From Colius striatus (lineage: Eukaryota; Chordata; Aves; Coliiformes; Coliidae), in NCBI RefSeq assembly GCF_028858725.1, contig NC_084771.1, positions 10,878,915 through 10,942,914 of the forward strand: a stretch of 64,000 bases of DNA, written 5' to 3'. The number at the start of each line of letters is the position of its first letter. Position 1 is the stretch's first letter. The notes below the pieces were generated by a model, which saw only the letters and a program-made list of their open reading frames with translations, did not search any database and was not told the DNA's origin. The position numbers were made by a program, and so were the translations under genes. Of this stretch, positions 36,501-48,500 are shown piece after piece.

Positions 36501-39500
36501 AGAGAGTTCCAGAAGACTTGAGGAACAAACAGAAAATAACGTCGATCGAGGTCAATATCAAGACCAAATGATCAGGGAAACAAATATTTACTCAGGTCAA
36601 TATTTAACTAGGAGACAATAAATGCTGATATTGAACCAAATCTGTATATAAATATGCTCTATTTATAATGTGTGCCTTTAAAGGGCTACTGCCAGGTACT
36701 TGCCATGGGTTTTGATTGATGATTATCCTCCCCATTGTTTGCTGATTCCCTTGGAGGCTGGAGTTTCATGCAGGTGCATGTATGAGAAAGGCTGTACTGT
36801 GCAATCCCAGGGCCCAGACAACGGGTAGAACCATTGTGCCACGCACGCCTGTGCTCAGGGAGGGCTCCTCACCCCGAGGAGGGACACCCAGGCCCCTGAA
36901 ATGGGCATCCCACCAGCCCCCCAACCCTTGAATCCCCCCCGGGGATGGCTGTGAACAGGAGCCTGAGGCCCTGCTGGGAAGGGGGCAAGTGGGCTCAGTG
37001 CCCCCCATGTCACTGGGCAGGATGGGACGGCTGTGGCCAGACACAGTGCTTGAAGCTCATGAGTAGCATCACAGAATCCTTTCGTTTGGAAAAGACCTTT
37101 AAGATCTTCAAGTCCAACCATTAACCCAACACTGCCAGGGCTGCTGCTAAACCTTGTCCCAAAGCACTGAAGAAACCCCCTTCCCCCCCCTCCCTCCCCC
37201 GTGACCGCTCCCTCAGCCAACTTTACAAGCTGGTTGCCTGTTTAGCAAACATTGATTTCTCTCCCTGTTCTCAGCTGCTGCCCGTGTGGTGACAACATCT
37301 GATGTTTCTATGGCAGTTTGTTATTTATCAACTTCAGATTAGAAAGCATTTTATCATGGGAAAGACAGGTCCCTGCTCCTGCCTGGACAGCCCGGGGTGC
37401 CCTGTGCCCTGGCCACTGCTGGTGCTTGATTCCTGGCAGAATGGCACACTTGGCTCAAACACCCTTTTCTCTTTTTTTTTTTTCCCCTTGTGTCCTCCTA
37501 AGAAATGTTTGTCTTGGACTCTGTGTTTGTTGATCAATGTCCTGATAACACCTCACCCTCCCTTTGACAATACCTGAAGGAGGGCAAGAAGTTTCCAAGG
37601 CAGGAGGTTCCTACAGGGTTTATGAAAACTGGCAGATGGTGGAAGGGGAAGACTCAAGTCAGTGCCCATTAGTCACAGGTGAATCCGCTCTGGGGGAAGC
37701 AGGGCTTCATTGTCTGCTTTCTTCATGGAGCAACTGGCTTGTGGAGCTGGGTTCTTTACAGAATCCATCTCTCTCAGAGGCTGCTGGTATTACCTTTCCT
37801 TCTGGGGAATTTCAGTGGCCAGGTCCCAGGTTTGGATGTGCTGCTGTGGAGTGTAACATGGTCCTGCTGGGCCAGTGACACAAATTGGTGTCTAATGGCC
37901 TTGTCTGGGGTGGGCAAAGTGCTCATTCTGACCCCTTTCCCTGATTGTCTTTTCTTGTCTTTCTTTTCTGTGGCAAGTTGAAAAAAAAAAACCCTTCTCT
38001 GTGTTCAGAAATAGATATTATGACTCTGAGGGGAAAATACCCCAGGAGTTTGGTGCTTTTACAGTATGAAAAGCTATCCTTGAATTCCCCTTGGACAAAC
38101 CAAAGATCCCAGTGTGAACTCCTCTTTGCTCACTTTGCCTGAGCTGCTCTCCTGTGACAGCTGCTGGAGCTCCTGTCGATGCTGCTGGTGCAGTCTGGGG
38201 CAGGGCTGCCTCCAGACCTTTATCTCACCCTCATCTCTGGTGATTGCAATGATGGCATCACTAATGACTGCAGGGCAAACTGAGACACCAAAGCCACTAA
38301 ATAACCAGTGGCTTTTCAGCTCAAAGGCCCTGGAGGCTTGCTTCATCAAGTCATGTTGCAGTACTGCGATGAACTTGCAGTATTGAGATGAACTGAGCTC
38401 CATGGCGACGTGGTGCATTCAGTTCTTCTCAAAAAGGGAAGAAAAGGGTTAATTCCCTGCCCGTGGCTGGCAGACAGTGAGAAAGGGATAATTGTTCCAG
38501 GTCATGGCTCTCTCCTGTGTCCTCAGCTGCCCTCTCCAGAGTGGCCTGGGGCAGGGCTGCAGCCTGCTGCCAGCACCCTTCGGGGCTGGCCACGGCAGAG
38601 GATCAGTGGCCAAAGAGCTTCCTCCTGCAGGGCACGCCTTGCTTCCTTTGTAACCCTGCTGCTTACCATGGCAGGTCTTGAAAGCAGACAGCTGACAGAG
38701 CAGAGGAGTTTGCTGGTCTCCTGGTTGACCCAAAATAAGTGATCCAGCAGCTGGACTTGTGGGCTTAAGCATTAGAATTATAGAATGGTGGGGGTTGGAA
38801 GGGCCCTGCAGAGCTGCTCCAGCCCAAGGCCCTGCTAAAGCAGGTTCCCCTCTCTCAGGGGGCACAGGAACGTGTCCAGGTGGGTTTGGAAACCTCCTGA
38901 GAAGGAGCCTCCACACCCTCCCTGGGCAGCCTGGGCCAGGGCTCCCTCACCTCAGCACCAAAGGCGTTTCTCTTCCTTTTTCAGCAGAACTGTCTGTGTT
39001 CCAGCTGATGTACATTGCCCCTTGTCCTGCCACTGGCCACCGCAGAAAAAAGTGTTGTCCCCTCCTGCTCACATCCACCCTTTAGGGACATGGAAGTGTT
39101 GATGAGGTGCCATTACCTGTGAAGGGGCTTGTCTGGAACATGTAGGTGCTTCTGAAGCTGTTTCTTCCAGTTGATGAGGATGATGGGACACAGCTTTCAA
39201 TCCCCAAACCCTTGTAGCTCTGACCTGGCTGATTTCATGTTTAAGTTTTTTGTCATGCTTCCAGGTATGAAGACCACGTGGAGACCAGTGGCTCTCCCGT
39301 GATGAAAGCTCTCAGCACTCCCAGCCTGTTGGCACTGTCATCTATTATGACCTTGCAAGGAATATCCTCCACTTAGATGCGACTCCCAGAATATGAACAC
39401 CCTAAGAGTGGGAAAACTGAGTCCATGGAGTTAGTTTTGCTGGTTTTCTGTGTGAGAGAGGATAGCTTGAGCTGTTTTCTAGTCCTTGCTGGTCAGACTG

Positions 39501-42500
39501 ACCAGCCTGGCAATGTGTGTGTGACTCCAAAGTGGGAGGGTGAGAAAAGCCTTCACATCAGTCTTGTTGAACTGGAGAAATGGTTGAGGTTGTGATGGCT
39601 GTGGAGGAGAAAATGGACACAGTGGGAGCGAGCAGGCAGCAGCAGCTGCAGGGTGTGAAAGGAGAATGGTGCATAGGCTGATGCTGAACACACAGAGGCA
39701 GATCAATACTGTTTCAAGAACTGGAGATAACTCCCCCCTTCATTGGTGCAGCTCTGCCCTCGTGCTGCCTACCAACCCGTGGTAGGCAACTGCATCCCAC
39801 CCCCATCTCGTGGGTGACACTGTAGGGATCTGCCCGCTGACAGGGTGGGCAGCTCAGGGTCCAGGGGCTGGGGAGGGGGCTGGGGAAGAGGGAGGTGAAG
39901 CCCTCCATGGCTGGGGGTGGTTGGGGAGGCCTATGGGGGATGGAGAAGCTGCTCCACTAACCCATCCCTGTCTGCCCCACAGCTGCACCCCATGAGGATG
40001 GAACAGCGGATGCCACCCCTCATTCTCGAGGTGAAGTGCTTTCCTCATCCCTCCCTCTGCATGTTTCTGGCCCCACTGGTGAGAGGTACCACTAAAGCCC
40101 CACAGAGATGGAACTTGGGCTGCCCCTCACCCACATCCACTGACAGGGACATGGAGGTGTTCCTCCTGCCCAGGCTGCCTCTGTCTGAGCTACACAGGCC
40201 CCGGGTGGTCTACAGTCTCCTTTGTGGCTCCTGTGTGTCCACTAAGTGGATCCCCATGACTGAAAGGAGCAGTGAGAGACAGACACCTGTATTGGGACAC
40301 TTGAGTTGGGTCCCACCTCAATGTGTCAGCAGCTGGTCACCCCAGTTGTGCCGACCAGTCGAGGGGATGTGTTGGGATGGAGCATTGGCTGGAGGGGCTT
40401 AGGACAATGGCTTGGTGTTAGGTGTCAGCACCGGCTCTGGTACTTGCTGGGCATTTCTGAGCTATGAACAAGCAAAGCTGAGCCTTGTGGAGGCTGTGTA
40501 AGGGTCTGTGGTGCAGTCAATCTGGATTCCAGCAGAGTGGGACACTCATTGTTCTTTCCCACACAGCCCAGTGGGGCTGTAGCCTCAGACAGGGCTGGTA
40601 GCCTCTCCTGTCTGGTGAAAGCCCAGTGCTTCTGCTCTGCTGACCAGCTACCCCTTAATGCACCCTTTCCCCAGGCCCCCAGCGCTGCTCGGGAGCAGCA
40701 GTGGATTTATCAGGCTTTAATGGAATGCCAAGGAAAAGACTTTTCTTTGCAGGTAGAGGTGGTTATGGGAGAAAAGGAGTCTGGGAGACATTAAACAGGG
40801 GGACTCTGGCTGAGAATTCAGGTTTTGGATCCAAAATGAGGGCTCTCCAGGCCTTTGTACATTTAATATATCTGTCTGGTCACCTGCTGCATAAGGACTC
40901 CCTGGAGTTAGAGGTTGAGACTTTCCCTTGGGAACTGAAGGTGAGAAAGTTAAATGCTAGAGATAAGGGAAGTGTAGAAGTAAAAAAGATCCAACACCTT
41001 CCCCCTGCCCCCACTCCTGGCAAGTGGGTCGTTTCATTGCTCAGGTATGTGTGGCATTTGGAGCCGCTGGTACTGCCTAGAGCGAGCTGGCTCCTGAGGG
41101 GAGCAGCACGGTGCCAGTGAGCGCAGAGGGAAGGGGCTGCAGGCTTCAGCTCCAAAGCCTTGATGTGGTTCTCCCTTGCGTAGGAGCCCAAACTTGGACA
41201 CTGCAAGGGGTAGCAGAGAAGAAGTTGGGGTTTTGGACCCATGAGGACTGAGTTGATGGTCTCTGATTCTCTTCCCTGCTGTTGTCTCAGCTTTGGGGTA
41301 TTCCTGAGCAAGCGTTTCCTCACTGGAGCATGGATGTGACAGCACGATGGCTCCGAGATCAGCCAACACTCAGCCTTCTTTGAGGAGGCCAGGGACTTCT
41401 CAGGGCGATGGGGATTTATAGCACAGGGCACACACACCCCCCCAGCCCCCAGTGCAGTGAGCACAGAGTAGCACCCAGTGCCAGTGCAGCTGCTGGGAGC
41501 TGCCAGCCGTGCGGCAGGAGAGGGTGTGCTTGTGGCACGCAGCCGTGGCTGGGTGGCAGCCAGCCTGCCCGTGCCATGCCAGGCTGGCTTGCAGAGCTGC
41601 ACAGGCTGTTTGGGTTCGCTGGAAGGTGACAGGTTTCGCTGGAAAGGGCGAGGAAGCCGCCTGGGTCCCAGCCAGCTTTGTGGAGAGCGGTGCAGTTGCG
41701 GGAGGGATGACTTTGGCCCGTTGCACTCCAGTGACATAGTTCAGAGCTGTAAAAGCCTCGGCTCAAGCGTGCAGGGTGTGGGGTGAGATCAGCTCGCTTT
41801 CCTGAAGTGCTCTGTGGGTTCTGCCAGGGAAACCCAGTGGTTTTGCCAGCTCCTCTACATATGAATGAGTCTATGAGGGCTTTGCAATGAGCCTGACACA
41901 TGGATAACCACATAATTAAAGGCTGTAGCTTTATAGAAGAGCATTAGTGCTGGTATCTTTAACCACAGAGAGCAGAACTTGAGTCATCAAACGCCAGGGG
42001 ATGAATTTCCTAGCAGATTGCTCCATCAGGTTGCTGAAGGATTGGGCCTGGATCCAGTGGGATGCAGCACCAGGAGTGAACCAGGAGGGGAAGAAACTTG
42101 GCACGCAGTGACTGAGCTCCAGGCCCTGTTAGCTCAGAGGACCCAGGCTTGTAAAAACAGAACCCAAACTAAACCAAAGGTTAGGTGAAGGCTGAGTCAC
42201 TTTACCAAGACAGTAGTAATATCCCTGGCAGATTCCATTTTAGGCTCACAGTCCACTGAATTAGTGTGAGCACCGCTTAGATTTCCAGGGCTAGAGCTCA
42301 AATTATTCTTAATCAGTTCAAAGATATCGTCCTAGAATATTCTCAGTCAGAGATATCACCCTTGAGTAAGATGCAATACATCTCAGGCTGTTGTGCTTTA
42401 AGGAGACCAGAGTCAGCATGTCTGAGGTGGGCTGCAGATCCAGCATGCCCAAAGCCTGAGGCAGACTGGAGCAGGAGTTCTGATTTCACCTCATTCCTCC

Positions 42501-45500
42501 TGTTTAAAATTCACTTTCTTTTTATGACCGAAGCTTTGTATCTAAACCTTGGCACTTCTCAGGCCCTGTTTCCCTCATAACTGCATCCTCTGCCCATTAT
42601 CAGTGCAGACAGGTAGGAGGGGAGTGGGACAAAGGACAGTGATTCACTTCTGAGAAGTCTGTGGCTGAGTCAGAGATGAGCTAAATCACCTCAGCTGAGA
42701 CTCCTGGGCCCTCTCACTGCTCCATTTCCTGCCAGCTTAAGTTCTGGATGACTGTCTGACACCCACCACCAGCGTGTCCAGGTCGTTCCTCACAAGCTCT
42801 CCTGTCTGTGTTTTGCTGTAGGCACGGTCTGAAATGGACAAGTACCTTTCAAACGAGATGCCCCCCATCCCAATGATCCCAGACAAGAAGTACCGCCGGG
42901 AGAGTGCCTCGGTGGTGGACGAGTTCTTCTCCACAGAGAAGTCTCCTTCCGCTCCCTACAGCGTCAACATCAACGTCATCCTGCCCGACACCACGCACCT
43001 GCGCACCGGCCTCTACCGGCCCCCCAAGCCCCTGACACCCTTCCCACAGATCAAAACAGAGCCGGGCACCAGCTTCGCCCAGCCCTGCTCCTCTGCCTCC
43101 GGCTCCACGCAGACCCTGCCCGACTTCACCAGCGTCTTCAGCATGCCCCAGTCCGTGGCAGTGAACAACATCTTCATCAAGCAGGAGGTGCCCTCGGAGA
43201 TCCCGCTGCCCGCCAACCCTCCGCAGCTGTACCAGCTGCCGCTGGGCAGCAGCAGCGCCGAGCTTCCCCCGCTGACGGCCTCCTCCAGCAGCACCACGGC
43301 CATCAGCAGCCTCGGCGCCCACAACACTGTCTCCAGCGTGGTCCACAGAGCCGTCCAGCCGGCAGGGCCGGTGAAGCAGTACCCACATGTCTCCCAGGGA
43401 CAGGGAAACTTCAGCATCTCAGGGCAGTTCTACCCTGCTCCAGGGATGAACCTGCCCCCTTCGCCCCCCAACTCGCAGCCAGGCAGCCCGGAAAATCAGC
43501 CTGAGCTCATCAACACCATCTCTCCCCCACCATCCTATGAAGCCACTTTTGGACTGAAGTTGGTCCAGTCATCCCAGGTCCCCCCAGGCCCCAACGGCCT
43601 TGGGACCCTCTCCCAAGGGCACGTTGTCATGCAGCCTCCCAAGTACAACAGGCGCAACAACCCCGAGCTGGAGAAAAGGAGGATCCACCACTGTGATTAC
43701 CCAGGTGAGCTCATGGTGGAGGCACCAGCTTGGCTTTGGAGGGGCTGAGGGCTGCGTTGGGCCTCTGCAGGAGTTGCAGCTGAAATCACTTTGCAAGATG
43801 CAGGGAGCTGTGGAGCTGGGTGGAGAGGCCCAGGGAAATGGGGGTCCTACCACTGCCAAGGGAGCAGAAGGGGCCCAGCCTGCCTGTGCTGGCTGATGCC
43901 TTTTTATCTCCCTTTCCTCTTCTGACTCTGGCAAAAGTAAACGTGGTTCTGACAGGCAGAGAGCTCCTGCCACACACAGGGGTGTTTCTCTTGCCTTAGC
44001 TGCCCGTTTCACTTGGCTCCTGCTCGACCCAGAGCAGCCAAGTGGTCTCTGTGGGTGAAATGTGAGCTTCCTACCCCTGACCTTTCCTTTCCCCGTCTCC
44101 TATAAGAAAAGGCAAACCATCAAGTAATTTCCATGAGCGGTCTTTACAGTCTCTCTCTGTAGCCCCAGTTCTCTTCCTCTGTGAGCTGAATCTGAGTTGC
44201 ATCCTTCAGTGGCTTCATGTGCTGCTTTAGGATGATGTGGAAAGGCATTTTGAGGTGGTGATTATCCAAACGTGTCCATCCAAAGCCCCAGGTTGCCTTG
44301 GCAGGAGAAGATCTTGCAGGGTTTCCTGCAGTGTGGACAGACAGCTTGTGGAACCTACAGCTGCAGACCCTCATTCATGCTGCATGGGAGAGAAGCAGTT
44401 GTGTCCCTAGAGAGAAACCCCTGTGAGGGTGACAGAGCAGTGGCACAGGCTGCCCAGAGGGGTTGTGGAGTCTCCTTCCTTGGAGGTCTTCAAGACCCGC
44501 CTGGACATGTTCCTATGTGACCTGATCTAGGTGACCCTGCTTCTGCAGGGGGGTTGGACTAGATGATCTCTAAAGGTCCCTTCCAACCCCTACCATTCTA
44601 TGATTCTATGAAACCAGTGTAAGAGCCTGGAAATCACCAGTCCTTGTGCTGGGACACACACCTTCTGCTTCCTGGGCCAGGCCCCAGTCATAGAGCTGTT
44701 GGGGATTAGCAAACAGTTTTCCTGTGGGGGTGTGTGAACTGAGGAAAGTCATTTCCTAACTGCCTCCTGCAAGATTTATGTGCCCTTCTCGTGGCACAAG
44801 AGAGGCTGTAGTACTGTCTAGCCCAGGTCCTGTCTCCAGCAGTGACCCAAGGAAGTACATAAGAATAGGGCACGTTTAGAGAGATCTCTCTGTGCTGAGA
44901 CCTTCCCACCCTCTGGCAACCTGTAGATCAGGGATTTCCTGAGCCAGAAGCTGCACCCATGTTCTTGTGGTTAACACCTTCTGCTGATTTTTTTTTTACC
45001 TTCTGCTGGTCACAGGGGAAGATAGATTCAGGGTGTAAGTGGAGCACTGCTCTGAGACAAACCCCTCTGCTCTTCTCAGAGCAAGAGCCTCATCCTGATG
45101 GCTGCAGAGCTCGCCTGTGCTCGGCAGGGTTTTAACCTGCATCAAAAACCCAACCCTGCAACAACCTGCACTGAATAAACACCATGTGGCTGGATAGTGT
45201 GTACGTGCAGGGACAGGGGAGGGCTTCTCCTAATCCTCCACACTGAGGTTCAGCTGGAGGTGAAACCAGTCAGGATGGGTGGCAGGGGCAGCAAGTCTGT
45301 GGGAGGGAGCAGCAGGAGGCATGCCCAGCTGACACCAGTGACAGGAGACAGGCCCAGCTCATACCAGTGACAGGAGGCATGCCCAGGTCACACCGGTGAC
45401 AGGAGACAGGCCCAGTTCTCACCAGTGTCTGGGACAACAGGGGAGTCCTGTTTGCAAAGCCCTGATCCAAGTTTCCAGGTGGTGACCCCAGCACTTTTTT

Positions 45501-48500
45501 CTCATGGGGAAATGAAGCTGAGCTCAGCTATGCCTTGTGCTCCTCCGTGCTGCTACCTCTGGCTTTGGGATCTGCTCTGGCTGCTTGTGCCTGTGCCCAG
45601 CCCAGAGGCAGTCCTTGGACACATGCATTCTCATCTCTCTCCCAAATGTGAGGGGCCTCTGAGGCTTCAGAGCATTAGAAACAAAACTGAATTGGGTCAC
45701 CAACCCTTATCCTTCCTACCACAAGGAGGGGAAAGGCAGACAGCTGCTCCTGCAGCTCCTGAACAGGGCAAGACAGAGAGCTGATCTGCAAGAGGTTTCT
45801 TTAGGCTAAGTGGAAACACTGGAACAGAAAATGTGACTAGATTGCTTATGCAGGTCATGAAAATGCAAATCTGTATTGTAATATATTTGTCAAAACACAA
45901 TGAAGCAAGGCCATAAAGGCAGCATGAGCTTCCCTAAGCTTTGTCGAACAGAAATGAGGAACCAGCAGTGATTCATTTTGAGATGTCTGTTGTTAAAACT
46001 TCTCCCAAAGTCCCAGTATTTCTGCCAAGAGCCTTTCTTTGATTAAACCTGTTGTTGCTGATCTTCTGAAAAAACCCTTCCCACTGGCTTTGTTCTGGAT
46101 CCTGAAAGCCAAGCTGTGGCTCCACAGCATACCTGGTGTTTCCTGCTTCCTGGAATGGCTTCTTCCATATTTGCTGGGGCTATTACAAGGTCCATCTTCC
46201 CTCCAGCCCTGCAGTCGTGACATGGGTTATGTCTGGAATCCAGAAAGACAAATGCCAGCACAAAGCCATCAGCTAATGCTGGAGAATTTAATGGTTTCAT
46301 CCTGCCTCGAAGGAAGGCTGAGGAAAGGGAGATTTGAAAGTCAGTGCCTGGCTCTTTCACTGACTCTCCCCTTCAGTTCCCAACACAATGCCCATGGGTG
46401 TCAGGATTGTGTGGCAAAAGATGGATGTTGTACAGGTCTGTCTTGGGGCGCAAATGCTCTTTAGTTACTGCTGAAACTGCCCAGATACAGCCAGGCTTAT
46501 TTGCATAGTTACCCCAAGTCCTTTTCAGGCCTTCTCTATCCCTAACCCCAAATAGAAACGGTCTCCATTTGTTTGAGCCCCTTTCTCACAGGGAAGTTGC
46601 CTCTTTTCTGTTTTTTCCTCAGGTTGCTCAAAAGTTTATACCAAGAGCTCCCACTTGAAGGCCCATCAGAGGACTCACACAGGTAAGGACTCAGCTTTGG
46701 CAGGAGGCCGCGCTGCTGACACTGGGCCCGTCAGTGAAGGCCATAATAGCCTTAGTGTAGGGAGGTTACTGGGGTAGGGAGCACAGCTGGGTCTGTTGAT
46801 GATGACATTCAAAACCAGTTCAATGGCTACACTGCTTTATAGTGACTGGACACTGCTGTGTGTACATTCCAAACCCACCTGGACGAGTTCCTGTGTGACC
46901 CACTCTGGGTGGTCCTGCTCTGGCAGGGAGATTGGACTGGATGAGCTTTCAAGGTCTCTTCCTGTCCTGGACATTCTGTGATTCTGTGATACTCACTTGC
47001 CTTCTGGAAGGTTGCTCTGGAATTTAGGAGAGCTCTTGGAGGTTCTTGAGTCAATGGGTTGGGAGGCAGAAATGCCCCCAAAACCTGTCGCTGAGTTCTT
47101 CCTTTGAGATCTCTCAAATCTAAGCTGGCTCTGATCCTGCTTAGCCTACAGAAAGATTGTGTAAAGGCCACGTGGTGCACAGATCTGATCTCTGAGGAGA
47201 CAAGGGCTGTCTCTCTGACATCAAGCACCCTTGTAAGAGAGGAAGGAACCTTTCATATCTCCCCATGTACCAGCCACGCAGACCACTCACCCCCAGAGCT
47301 TGTCCCCTTAGCAGCTGCCAGTGGTGTGTGGCTGGAGCTGCTGAAGCCAGGGCGTATGGAAGGTCTGTGCCCTCAGCCTGAGGGCAAAGGTGCCGTGGGC
47401 TGCCCTTGCTTGTGTAAACGGGGTCACTAGCACAGAGCAGCTCCCACCACCGCCAGCTTTGCCGGGCTAAACCTAGCTCAGTGGCACTTGTGCATTCAAG
47501 CACAGGCCTTCTCATTACGGCATTTATTATACCTGAAACTTTATCAGATCCCCAGGTAGTCCAGGAACCATCAGTGCCCTCATAAATCTCTTTTATAGAA
47601 GGGCTGATCTTTACCGAAAGCAATTAAGCGGGCCCAGAGTTCACTTTTCTTTTTTATTAACAACGAACAAAACCCATCCTGAGGCTGGGAATCGGCTCTT
47701 GCACTTGGCTCCGTTCCGTTTTCCTCTTATCAGACCTTCGAACAAACCAGCAAAGGATTTTGCTTTGTGCATGAGGCACAATATTTCTTTGGCTTGCTCT
47801 GGGTAGGAGCAGGCTGGAGAACAACACGGAAGGGGTGGAAGAAAGGAACAGGAAGGACATTGTCCCAGCGCTGAGGGCTGGGTGGTGATAAGCGTTTGTC
47901 ACAACAACAGTCTGTATTCAGGGCTACGGCAGAATGAAGTATCTCTTTTCCTGTTCCGCTCCGAGCTGAGACGGGCACTGTCCCAGAGATGTATCCAGGC
48001 AAACTTGCGTGGGTTTTGAACCCAATAAAATGTAGTAATTTTTCCAGGTTTCCCAGTAATTGAGCTGGAAAAGCAAAGTCTGTTTGCCTCCTGTTTCACT
48101 TGCAGTAAGAAGGGAGGGCAGAGAGGCGAGGGAGGACGTGACTCGAGGAGTCGAGAAAGCTAGTGGCGTGTGAGGCGGGTAAAAAGAAGGGAATCCAAAC
48201 CAGAGACACATCTGCAGGCAGGCTCAGGGGGTCTGTGACTAACATTTGAAGTCTCGTGTTCTGCTTTCGAGGCCTCGGCCTCACAGAGCCCGTCCCAGCC
48301 CCTCCAGCTCCCTGTGCTGCGCCAGCCCCATCGCTGGAAGGGTTAACGCCGCCCTTTCTCTCTGTTCCTCACCTGATGGCAGCCGGGCCCAGAAGTAGAT
48401 GATCTCTAAGATCTTTTCTTGTGGTTTGCCCGTTGCTATGAGCTGGGTCGTATTCATCTCCTGGAGACACCATTCATTTCCTGGGTGCCATTGTGAGATT

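Larger units (their letters stand above)
27569..42821 (+). other. KLF5L: KLF5L intron 1 (15.3 kb)
   Basis: A GT-AG intron. From 27.6 to 37.0 kb no CR1 or tandem repeat was seen; two antisense CR1 fragments lie at 37.1 and 38.8 kb. AT-rich, repeat-free stretches at 33.3-34.1 kb and 36.5-36.7 kb stand out. Open frames up to about 217 codons (30251-30904) resemble no protein family I know. Confidence 0.85.
43705..46622 (+). other. KLF5L: KLF5L intron 2
   Basis: A 2,918-bp GT-AG intron with a sense CR1 fragment at 44.4 kb and a 30-bp minisatellite at 45.3 kb. No other feature was recognised. Confidence 0.85.

Noticed and set aside
45313-45428. Regular spacing that might suggest a CRISPR-like array
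   Set aside because: The units are contiguous with no distinct spacers, and the DNA is vertebrate; it is a minisatellite.
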